DNA of 64,000 nt from an uncultured Oscillospiraceae bacterium (lineage in GTDB: Bacteria > Bacillota > Clostridia > Oscillospirales > Oscillospiraceae): assembly GCA_934591895.1 (NCBI GenBank), contig CAKTPP010000005.1, positions 62,001 to 126,000 on the forward strand, in the 5' to 3' direction. The position numbers and the translations under genes were made by a program. Positions 1 to 6,541 of the stretch are shown here, one piece after another. The notes beneath the pieces were generated by a model. The model saw only the letters and a program-made list of their open reading frames with translations, did not search any database and had not been told where the DNA came from. The first letter of the stretch is position 1. Each line of letters begins with the position of its first letter.

Positions 1-1
1 G

Positions 2-928
2 ACGCTGCTTGCACAGCTCCGGCAGAGCGGCAGCCGCTGTCCGGTGCTTTTGGCGTCCTCCATTCAGGCGAGCCTGACCGGGCGCTATGCCGGCAGCCCC
101 TACGGGCAGTCGAAGCGGGCGGCGGAGGCGCTGCTGCGCGCCTACAGCGAGCAGACGGGGGCACAGGGGCTTATCTACCGCTTCCCGAACCTGTTCGGCA
201 AGTGGTGCCGTCCAAATTACAATTCCGTTGTGGCGACCTTCTGCCACAACATTGCCCGGGACATGCCCATTACCGTTTCCGACCCCGGGACGGAGCTGGA
301 GCTGGTCTATATCGACGACCTTGTCGATGAGCTGCTCGACGCTATGGAGGGGCATCCGCACCGTGCGGATGCAGGATATTTCCGCGTCCCGGTGAGCCAT
401 CGGGTGACGCTCGGAGAGATCGTCCGGCTGCTGCGCAGCTTTCACGATCAGCCGCAGACGCTCCTGCTGCCGCAGATACCGGACGGCAGCTTTGCCAAGA
501 AGCTCTACAGCACGTATCTGTCCTACCTGCCGGCGGAGAAGATCGCTTTCCCGCTGAAGATGAACGTGGACGCGCGCGGCAGCTTTACGGAGCTGCTCAA
601 GACCGACGCCTGCGGTCAGATCTCGGTCAACATCACAAAGCCCGGCGTCACCAAGGGGCAGCACTGGCACAACAGCAAGTGGGAGCTGTTCATTGTGGTC
701 GCCGGCCGCGGCCTGATCCGGGAGCGGCGCATCGGCTCGGATGAGGTGATTGAGTTTGCGGTCAGCGGGGAGCGCATCGAGGCGGTGCATATGCTGCCGG
801 GCTGTACGCACAGCATCATCAACCTGAGCGACACGGAGGATCTGGTCACGGTCATGTGGGCCAACGAGCGCTTTGATCCAGAGCATCCCGATACCTATTT
901 TGAGGAGGTGCAGCCGTGGGAAAGCTGA
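2..928 (+). CDS. capF: CapF-like UDP-sugar C4-reductase, SDR plus cupin, 5' truncated
   Basis: The frame is open to the left edge, so the N-terminal Rossmann part is missing. The visible SDR part has the YxxxK motif (YGQSK) soon after the edge. It is followed by a C-terminal cupin domain with the metal-binding pattern HWHNSKWE. SDR plus cupin is the architecture of CapF/WbjC, which reduces the 4-keto intermediate to UDP-2-acetamido-2,6-dideoxy-L-talose (UDP-L-PneNAc) in N-acetyl-L-fucosamine synthesis. The product is cytoplasmic and feeds capsule or other surface polysaccharide. The stop overlaps the next gene, an epimerase for the following step, which supports the assignment. The family call is firm; the exact substrate is inferred. 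Confidence 0.85.
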   Translation, partial: TLLAQLRQSGSRCPVLLASSIQASLTGRYAGSPYGQSKRAAEALLRAYSEQTGAQGLIYRFPNLFGKWCRPNYNSVVATFCHNIARDMPITVSDPGTELELVYIDDLVDELLDAMEGHPHRADAGYFRVPVSHRVTLGEIVRLLRSFHDQPQTLLLPQIPDGSFAKKLYSTYLSYLPAEKIAFPLKMNVDARGSFTELLKTDACGQISVNITKPGVTKGQHWHNSKWELFIVVAGRGLIRERRIGSDEVIEFAVSGERIEAVHMLPGCTHSIINLSDTEDLVTVMWANERFDPEHPDTYFEEVQPWES

Positions 929-2070
929 AGCTGATGACGATCGTCGGCACACGGCCGGAGATCATCCGCCTGTCCGCAACCATAAAATGCTGCGACCGGT
1001 ACTTTGAGCAGATCCTCGTCCACACCGGTCAGAATTATGATTACACCCTCAATCAGGTGTTCTTCGACGATCTCGGCCTGCGCGCGCCGGACTATTATCT
1101 GGACGCCGTGGGCGATGACCTTGGCGCGACGATCGGGAATATTATTGAGAAATCCTATAAGCTCATGGCGCGGCTCAGGCCGGACGCGGTGCTGGTTCTG
1201 GGCGACACCAACTCTTGCCTGTCTGTGATCGGCGCCAAGCGGCTGCACATTCCGATTTTCCATATGGAGGCGGGCAACCGCTGCAAGGATGAGTGCCTCC
1301 CGGAGGAGACGAACCGCCGCATTGTAGACATCATCAGCGACGTCAATCTCTGCTATTCGGAGCATGCACGCCGGTATCTCATGGAATGCGGCCTGCCGAA
1401 GGAGCGCACCTTCGTGACTGGCAGCCCCATGGCGGAGGTGCTGCACGCCAATCTGGACAAGATTGAAGCCAGTGATATCCACCAGCGCCTGGGCCTGACG
1501 AAGGGACACTACATCCTGCTCTCGGCACACCGGGAGGAGAACATCGATACCGACCGCAATTTTTTCCGGCTGTTCACGGCGGTCAATGCCATGGCGGAAA
1601 AGTACGATATGCCGATCCTTTACTCCTGTCACCCGCGCAGCCGCAAGCGGCTCGAGGCGACGGGCTTCCGGCTGGACAGCCGCGTGACCGCGCATGAGCC
1701 ACTCGGTTTTCATGATTACAACTGCCTGCAGATGCACGCCTTTGCGGTGGTGTCCGACAGCGGCACGCTGCCGGAGGAGTCGAGCTTTTTCCTGTCTGTG
1801 GGCAAGCCCTTCCCGGCAGTCAGCATCCGCACCTCGACCGAGCGCCCAGAGGCGCTGGACGCGGGATGCTTTGTACTGGCGGGGGTCGAGGAGCAGTCGC
1901 TGCTGCAGGCCGTGGAAATGGCGGTCTCGATGCAGCGCAGCGGTGAGATCGGAGCGCCGGTCTCGGATTACACGGATGAAAACGTGTCGATGAAGGTGGC
2001 GCGGCTCATCCAGAGCTACACGGGCGTTGTGAACAGACTTGTGTGGAGAAAGGAAACGGAGACTGTCTGA
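916..2070 (+). CDS. capG: UDP-N-acetylglucosamine 2-epimerase family protein (CapG-like)
   Basis: A 384-residue WecB/CapG-type epimerase of normal family length. It starts GTG behind a GAGGTG site and overlaps the capF end by 13 nt, which implies coupling. Visible family features are GTRPE near residue 10, HTGQ, GDTNS, HMEAGNR, the HREEN region and SDSGTLPEE near the C-terminus. After CapF, the family member CapG/FnlC epimerises C2 of UDP-L-PneNAc to give UDP-N-acetyl-L-fucosamine. Sequence alone cannot exclude a plain UDP-GlcNAc 2-epimerase; adjacency to the CapF-like gene makes the fucosamine route more likely. Confidence 0.82.
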   Translation: MGKLKLMTIVGTRPEIIRLSATIKCCDRYFEQILVHTGQNYDYTLNQVFFDDLGLRAPDYYLDAVGDDLGATIGNIIEKSYKLMARLRPDAVLVLGDTNSCLSVIGAKRLHIPIFHMEAGNRCKDECLPEETNRRIVDIISDVNLCYSEHARRYLMECGLPKERTFVTGSPMAEVLHANLDKIEASDIHQRLGLTKGHYILLSAHREENIDTDRNFFRLFTAVNAMAEKYDMPILYSCHPRSRKRLEATGFRLDSRVTAHEPLGFHDYNCLQMHAFAVVSDSGTLPEESSFFLSVGKPFPAVSIRTSTERPEALDAGCFVLAGVEEQSLLQAVEMAVSMQRSGEIGAPVSDYTDENVSMKVARLIQSYTGVVNRLVWRKETETV

Positions 2071-2110
2071 CGCGGCGCATCGTGTGCTGCAGAGAGGCTG
2101 AGGTGAACGT

Positions 2111-2320
2111 ATGCAGATCATTTATGAGCTTTCCTGGTTGTGGACGCTGCTGGGCATCGCGCTCGCGGCGGCAGCGGTCTGCGTGGCCGCCGCCGCGCTG
2201 ATCGCGCGGGCGTCGCACAAGCGGCTGGGCAGGAAAACGGCCGTGCTGACCGGCGTCGCGGCGTTTGTGCTCGCCGTCGTGGCCGTCATTCTGCTTGCCC
2301 GCACGGCGATGCCGCTTTGA
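2111..2320 (+). CDS. small two-helix membrane protein, function unknown
   Basis: A 69-residue protein with a GAGGTG site 6 nt before the ATG. It has an Ala/Val-rich hydrophobic helix at about residues 10-33, a short basic loop (SHKRLGRK), and a second helix at about 43-64. No catalytic motif is visible. It starts 40 nt after capG and ends 19 nt before the macro-domain gene, so it could be the last gene of the polysaccharide transcript or the first of the next. The ribosome binding site and clean two-helix pattern support a real gene; I do not recognise a family. Confidence 0.6.
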   Translation: MQIIYELSWLWTLLGIALAAAAVCVAAAALIARASHKRLGRKTAVLTGVAAFVLAVVAVILLARTAMPL

Positions 2321-2339
2321 ACGAAAGGGGAAACAGCCC

Positions 2340-3362
2340 ATGCCGCTGCAGATCGTCAGAAACGACATTACACATATGCAGGTCGATGCCATCGTCAACG
2401 CCGCAAACGCCTCGCTCTCGGACGGCGGCGGCGGGGTAGACGGCTGCATCCACCGTGCCGCCGGTCCGGAGCTGCTGGCTGAGTGCAAAGCGCTCGGCGG
2501 CTGCGAGACCGGGCACGCGAAGCTCACGAAGGGGTATGCGCTGCCGTGCCGGTACATCATCCACACGGTCGGCCCGCGCTGGTGCGGCGGCGCGCACGGA
2601 GAGCGCGAGCTGCTCGCCGCCTGTTACCGGTCGTCGCTCACGCTCGCACTTGAGCACGGGTGCGCGTCGGTCGCGTTTCCGCTCATCGCCTCCGGCGTCT
2701 ACGGATTCCCGAAGGATCTGGCGCTCAGGACGGCGATCGATGCCATCGGCGATTTCCTGCTTGCGCATGATATGACCGTCTACCTCGTCATCTTTGACCG
2801 CAAGGCGTATCAGATCGGCAGCAAGCTCTTTGCGGACATCACGGCGTATATTGACGACCGCTATGCCGCAGCGCATACGGATGCGCGCCTCATGCGGCAG
2901 CGCCGCATGGAGGCGTATCCCGTCTGCGGCGCATCCGTGTGCATGCAGGCGGACGCAGCGCCGGCGCCGCGCGGCACCGGAGCGCAGCACACAGGCACGC
3001 TCCGCGACGCGCTCGACCAGCTCGACGAGAGCTTTTCCGAGATGCTCCTGCGCAAGATCGACGAGCGCGGCATGACGGACGCGCAGTGCTACAAAAAGGC
3101 GAACATCGACCGCAAGCTCTTTTCGAAGATCCGCTCGGACAAGGGCTATAAGCCCTCCAAGCCGACGGTCATCGCCTTCGCCATCGCGCTGGAGCTGCCG
3201 CTTTCCGAGCTGCAGGATATGCTCTGCAAGGCGGGCTTTGCACTCTCGCACTCGAACAAGTTTGACATCATCGTGGAGTTTTTCGTCGCGCGCGGCAACT
3301 ACAACGTTTTTGAGATCAACGAGGCGCTGTTTGCGTTCGACCAGAGCCTGATCGGCGCGTGA
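2340..3362 (+). CDS. macro-domain protein with C-terminal helical (XRE-like) domain
   Basis: The chosen ATG gives 340 residues behind a GAAAGGGG-type site; an upstream in-frame start lies inside the preceding gene. Residues 1 to about 170 are a macro domain: VNAANASL, the Gly-rich loop GGGGVDG, then ASGVYGFP. This is the ADP-ribose/O-acetyl-ADP-ribose binding and deacylase pattern of the YmdB/TARG type. After a low-complexity linker (about 190-230) comes an all-helical region that resembles a Cro/C1-type fold, with no membrane segment. A VWA protein follows. The macro domain is certain; the role of the tail is unknown, possibly sensing or partner binding. Confidence 0.85.
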   Translation: MPLQIVRNDITHMQVDAIVNAANASLSDGGGGVDGCIHRAAGPELLAECKALGGCETGHAKLTKGYALPCRYIIHTVGPRWCGGAHGERELLAACYRSSLTLALEHGCASVAFPLIASGVYGFPKDLALRTAIDAIGDFLLAHDMTVYLVIFDRKAYQIGSKLFADITAYIDDRYAAAHTDARLMRQRRMEAYPVCGASVCMQADAAPAPRGTGAQHTGTLRDALDQLDESFSEMLLRKIDERGMTDAQCYKKANIDRKLFSKIRSDKGYKPSKPTVIAFAIALELPLSELQDMLCKAGFALSHSNKFDIIVEFFVARGNYNVFEINEALFAFDQSLIGA

Positions 3363-3369
3363 CGCTGCA

Positions 3370-3404
3370 TGTCCGGAAAATGTCGCCTGCCATGCGACCG
3401 GACA
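3370..3404 (+). repeat. nested inverted repeat after macro gene
   Basis: TGTCCGG at 3370-3376 pairs with CCGGACA at 3398-3404, and GTCGC at 3382-3386 pairs with GCGAC at 3394-3398 inside it. It lies directly downstream of the stop codon and could act as a 3' stabilising hairpin. Confidence 0.4.
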
Positions 3405-3423
3405 AAGCGCATACTGCCGTAAG

Positions 3424-3462
3424 ATATGACTGTAAGGCAAAGCCAAACAGTCATATTTTTTT
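3424..3462 (+). terminator. intrinsic terminator between macro and VWA genes
   Basis: A 10-bp stem, ATATGACTGT (3424-3433) with ACAGTCATAT (3447-3456), is followed by six T. It ends only 18 nt before the VWA start codon and just ahead of its ribosome binding site, so it may attenuate rather than simply end transcription. Confidence 0.75.
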
Positions 3463-3479
3463 ATTCGGAGGTATGCAGC

Positions 3480-4139
3480 ATGAAAAAGGACCTGACGGAG
3501 ATCGTATTCATCCTTGACCGCAGCGGCTCCATGTCCGGCTTGGAGGCGGACACCGTCGGCGGCTTCAACGCCATGATCACAAAGCAGAAAAAAGAGCCCG
3601 GTGAGGCGCTGATCTCGACGGTGCTCTTCGACAATGAGAGCGTTGTCATCCACGACCGCGTGCCGGTGCAGGACATCGCGCCGATGACGGAGCGGGATTA
3701 CTGTGTGCGCGGCTGCACGGCGCTGCTCGACGCCATCGGCGGCGCGATCCACCACATCGGCAACGTCCATAAGTACGCGAGAGCCGAGGACGTCCCTGAG
3801 CACACGCTCTTTGTCATCACGACCGACGGCATGGAAAACGCCAGCCGCCGCTATGACAGCGAGCGGGTCAAACAGATGATCGAGCGGCAGAAGACACGCT
3901 ATGGCTGGGAGTTTTTGTTCCTCGGCGCAAATATCGACGCGGTCGGGACGGCGGGGCGCTTCGGCATCGGCGCGGATCGCGCGGTCAACTACCACGCAGA
4001 CCACGAGGGCACGCAGCTTAACTATGAGGTGCTGAGCGAGGCGGTGTCCGCCGTGCGCTGCAGCGCGCCGCTGGGCGCGGCATGGAAGGAGCGCATCGAC
4101 GAGGATTTCCGCGCCAGAAAGCGCGGCGGGAAGCGCTGA
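3480..4139 (+). CDS. VWA-domain protein with intact MIDAS motif
   Basis: A 219-residue cytoplasmic protein; the ATG is preceded by CGGAGG at a normal spacing. It is almost entirely one von Willebrand factor A domain. The metal-ion-dependent adhesion site is complete: DRSGSMS near residue 11, the Thr in GCTALLDA, and TTDGME about residue 118. There is no signal peptide or transmembrane helix, so it is probably an intracellular adaptor, like VWA proteins of tellurium-resistance-type clusters. It follows a macro-domain gene, suggesting a shared ADP-ribose-linked or stress role, which is inference only. Confidence 0.85.
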   Translation: MKKDLTEIVFILDRSGSMSGLEADTVGGFNAMITKQKKEPGEALISTVLFDNESVVIHDRVPVQDIAPMTERDYCVRGCTALLDAIGGAIHHIGNVHKYARAEDVPEHTLFVITTDGMENASRRYDSERVKQMIERQKTRYGWEFLFLGANIDAVGTAGRFGIGADRAVNYHADHEGTQLNYEVLSEAVSAVRCSAPLGAAWKERIDEDFRARKRGGKR

Positions 4140-4162
4140 GCCCGTTTGCAGGCGCATATTGT

Positions 4163-4193
4163 GCGCAGCCGCCGGATTTTCCGGCGGCTGCGC
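4163..4193 (+). terminator. strong GC-rich hairpin after VWA gene
   Basis: A perfect 14-bp stem (4163-4176 with 4180-4193) with a TTT loop lies 24 nt after the VWA stop. There is no T-run, so it is a likely but non-canonical terminator. Confidence 0.6.
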
Positions 4194-4213
4194 CGCATTG
4201 CACCGTCTTGCGC

Positions 4214-4242
4214 TTGCGCAACGGGCGCAAAGGCGGTATGAT
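4214..4242 (+). promoter_or_regulatory. sigma-A promoter for SDR gene
   Basis: TTGCGC (4214-4219), 17-bp spacer, TATGAT (4237-4242). The SDR start codon is 35 nt downstream with a GGAGGA site. Confidence 0.55.
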
Positions 4243-4276
4243 AGATGCACCGATATTTGAAAACGGAGGAAAAACT

Positions 4277-5038
4277 ATGAACATTGCTGTCATCACCGGC
4301 GCTTCTGCCGGTATCGGCCGTGAGCTCGTCTACGCTGTGGACAAGGACGCTGAATATGACGAGATCTGGGTCATCGCCCGCAGAAAAGAGCGGCTTGAGG
4401 AGCTGCGCGCCAAGTGCCGCAATCCCATCCGGCCGATCGCGCTCGACCTCTCGGATCTGAGCAGCATCGACGCCTATCAGGCGCTGCTCGAGCAGGAGCG
4501 GCCAGAGATCCGCATGCTGGTCAATGCCGCTGGCTGCGGTGTGTTCGGCCCGTTTGCCGAGGCGGATCGCAAGAAGCTCATCTCGAGCGCACAGCTCAAC
4601 TCGCTCGCGCTCACGGGTATGTGCCACGCGAGCCTGCCGTATATGCATTCCGGCAGCAATATCATCAACATGGGCTCGAACTCCGCCTGGCAGCCCGTGC
4701 CGTTTCAGGCAGTGTACGGCGCGAGCAAGAGCTATGTTCTGAGCCTTTCCCGCGCGCTCGGCCGTGAGCTGCGTCCGCAGGGCATCCATGTCATGTGTGT
4801 CTGCCCCGGCTGGATCAAGACGGAGTTCCAGCAGGTCGCGCACCATGATGAGTTCATCCGCTACGTGGATAAGTGGTACGGCCCCGATGAGGTGGCGGCG
4901 CAGGCCATGAAGGATCTCAAGAAGAAAAAGAGCGTCTCCATTCTCGGCCATCCCGTGCGCCGTCAGGTGCGTCTGGTCAAGCTTCTGCCGGTGGATATGG
5001 TCATGGACATCTGGTGCAAGCAGCAGGGGATCGAGTGA
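4277..5038 (+). CDS. short-chain dehydrogenase/reductase
   Basis: A 253-residue classical SDR. The cofactor-binding glycine motif TGASAGIG lies at residues 8-15, the NAG-type motif at about 78 (NAAG), and the catalytic pair YGASK near 155. ATG is chosen because a GGAGGA site lies directly upstream; longer in-frame starts would run through the hairpin and promoter at 4163-4242. The substrate cannot be read from sequence. It appears to be a single-gene unit with its own promoter. A SDR assignment is secure; ketone/alcohol specificity is unknown. Confidence 0.9.
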   Translation: MNIAVITGASAGIGRELVYAVDKDAEYDEIWVIARRKERLEELRAKCRNPIRPIALDLSDLSSIDAYQALLEQERPEIRMLVNAAGCGVFGPFAEADRKKLISSAQLNSLALTGMCHASLPYMHSGSNIINMGSNSAWQPVPFQAVYGASKSYVLSLSRALGRELRPQGIHVMCVCPGWIKTEFQQVAHHDEFIRYVDKWYGPDEVAAQAMKDLKKKKSVSILGHPVRRQVRLVKLLPVDMVMDIWCKQQGIE

Positions 5039-5081
5039 GCACTGGTTTCTGCTGATAGTGTACTACCCCCCAGCCTGTCTG

Positions 5082-5089
5082 CATATAAT
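5082..5089 (+). promoter_or_regulatory. candidate -10 element before M23/M50 pair
   Basis: The sequence CATATAAT fits both a sigma-A -10 and the -10 of sporulation sigma-E (CATAnnnT-like). I cannot see a convincing -35 for either, so the sigma factor is open. Confidence 0.3.
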
Positions 5090-5111
5090 CCTGTTATCGG
5101 GGGTGATGTGC

Positions 5112-5927
5112 ATGAAACGCTGGAAGGTCTACGGCTGCGCGGCGGTGTTTCTGCTGCTGACGGTAGTGAAGATGATCGCGCCGGCGGCGGCTGCGGATGC
5201 GCGCGCGGTGCTCGTTCCGGCCATCGGCGCGGACGACGATTACCGCGCCGTGTTCGCCGAGATTCGCAGTGCGCTTTCGCCCGCTCAGGCGGGGGAGCGG
5301 GATGCTCGGCTGCAGCCGTATCTGCCGGAGGTGGATATGTCCGCATGGGCGACGCCTGCGCCAGAGCCCACGCCGGAACAGACTCCGGAACCAACTCCGG
5401 AGCCGACACCGGAACCGACGCAGAGTCCGGAGCTGCGGGCCGCCTTTGCCGCGCGCGAGGCGTTTCTCGATGCACAGGCGGCCTATTCCGGCTATGCCGT
5501 CCCGGCAAACGTCAGCTATGAAGTCAGCGAGCTGCCGTTTGCGCACGGCTCGCCGGTCGCGGGCTACACCTCGTCCGGCTTCGGCTACCGGCTGCATCCG
5601 CTGGAAAACAAGGTCAAATTTCACTACGGCACAGACTTCGCGGCCAATTCCGGCACGACGGTCTGTGCCTTTGCTGACGGCACGGTGCTCGCCGCCGGGC
5701 AGAGCGAGGGCTACGGCAACTATGTCAAGCTCGGCCACGCGGGCGGCTATGCAACGCTCTACGGTCACTGCAGCAAGCTGCTCGTGCACGCCGGTGAGAC
5801 GGTGACGCTCGGCCAGCCGATCGCGCTCGTCGGCGCGACCGGCAAGGCGACCGGACCGCACCTGCACTTAGAGCTCATGCACGACGGCTGCTACTGCAAT
5901 CCGGAGTTTTATCTCGCCGCGTCATGA
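5112..5927 (+). CDS. membrane-anchored M23 peptidase, SpoIVFA-like
   Basis: 271 residues. An N-terminal hydrophobic segment (about 6-28) anchors or exports the protein; a Pro/Thr/Glu repeat linker covers about 81-106; the LytM/M23 domain covers about 145-270. Zinc ligands are intact: H171 and D175 (HYGTDF) and H250/H252 (HLHLE), so peptidoglycan endopeptidase activity is possible. ATG 5112 is preferred over 5106 because the GGGGGTG site then has proper spacing. The stop overlaps the start of an M50 protease. M23 followed by M50 is the layout of spoIVFA-spoIVFB, whose products control pro-sigma-K processing in the forespore outer membrane. Confidence 0.8.
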   Translation: MKRWKVYGCAAVFLLLTVVKMIAPAAAADARAVLVPAIGADDDYRAVFAEIRSALSPAQAGERDARLQPYLPEVDMSAWATPAPEPTPEQTPEPTPEPTPEPTQSPELRAAFAAREAFLDAQAAYSGYAVPANVSYEVSELPFAHGSPVAGYTSSGFGYRLHPLENKVKFHYGTDFAANSGTTVCAFADGTVLAAGQSEGYGNYVKLGHAGGYATLYGHCSKLLVHAGETVTLGQPIALVGATGKATGPHLHLELMHDGCYCNPEFYLAAS

Positions 5928-6532
5928 AGCGCTGCCGTTTTTCGTTCGAGGTGCGTCCCGGGGCGGCCGTGCTGCTCGCCGGACTGTATTTTCTGCTGCC
6001 GCTGCGCTGGTGCGCGCGGCTGGCGCTGACCGTGACGGCGCACGAACTCGGACACGTTGCGGCGCTGATCCTGTGCGGCGCGGAGGTCTGCGGTCTGCGC
6101 ATGGAGGGCTGCGGGCTTGCGCTGCGGTGCACGCCGCCGGAGGGCGCACTGCGCACGGTCATGGCGGCGCTGGCAGGTCCGGCCGCCGGTGCGGGGCTGT
6201 TTTTCATTCTGCGCGGGCTTGGCTATGCCGCGTGCGCGGAGCTGAGTCTGCTCTTTTCGTGCGTGAATCTGCTGCCGGTGCTGCCGCTTGACGGCGGGCG
6301 TGCGCTGTATGCCGCGCTCTCGGCACAGGCGGGGGAGCGCGCGGCGGAGCGGACGCTCGATGTGCTTGGGCTGGTGCTGCCGGTCGCGCTCATGGTGCTT
6401 GGCCTGGCACTGTTTGCGCGCGGACTCGGACTCGCGCCGGGCGTGTTCGGCGCGTGGCTGGCGCTTTTGCAGCCGGGAATGACTTGCCAAGGCGCGCAAC
6501 ATGATGTAAAATACTCCTACTATCAAATGTAG
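5924..6532 (+). CDS. M50 site-2 protease, SpoIVFB-like
   Basis: A 202-residue polytopic membrane metalloprotease. The zinc motif HELGH is at residues 40-44 within the first helix pair, and the third ligand lies in LPLDGGR at about 121-126 (D123). It is ATGA-coupled to the M23 gene. The length and lack of a PDZ domain fit the SpoIVFB branch rather than RseP. No CBS domain is present, unlike B. subtilis SpoIVFB. The family and catalytic residues are certain; the sporulation role is inferred from the operon pair. Confidence 0.82.
   Translation: MKRCRFSFEVRPGAAVLLAGLYFLLPLRWCARLALTVTAHELGHVAALILCGAEVCGLRMEGCGLALRCTPPEGALRTVMAALAGPAAGAGLFFILRGLGYAACAELSLLFSCVNLLPVLPLDGGRALYAALSAQAGERAAERTLDVLGLVLPVALMVLGLALFARGLGLAPGVFGAWLALLQPGMTCQGAQHDVKYSYYQM
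6484..6512 (+). promoter_or_regulatory. promoter inside end of M50 gene
   Basis: TTGCCA (6484-6489), 17 bp, TAAAAT (6507-6512), placed in the last codons of the M50 gene and suited to drive the radical SAM gene at 6542. Confidence 0.5.
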
Positions 6533-6536
6533 GAGT
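6513..6536 (+). promoter_or_regulatory. inverted repeat overlapping the RBS of the radical SAM gene
   Basis: ACTCCTAC (6513-6520) pairs with GTAGGAGT (6529-6536). The 3' arm contains the AGGAG ribosome binding site (6531-6535) of the gene at 6542. It may sequester the RBS in read-through mRNA or serve as a DNA operator just after the -10. Confidence 0.55.
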
Positions 6537-6541
6537 GTAGT

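Noticed and set aside
44..928. capF starting at the GTG at position 44
   Set aside because: The frame is open to the window edge and position 44 lies inside the SDR core, so the true start is off the left end.
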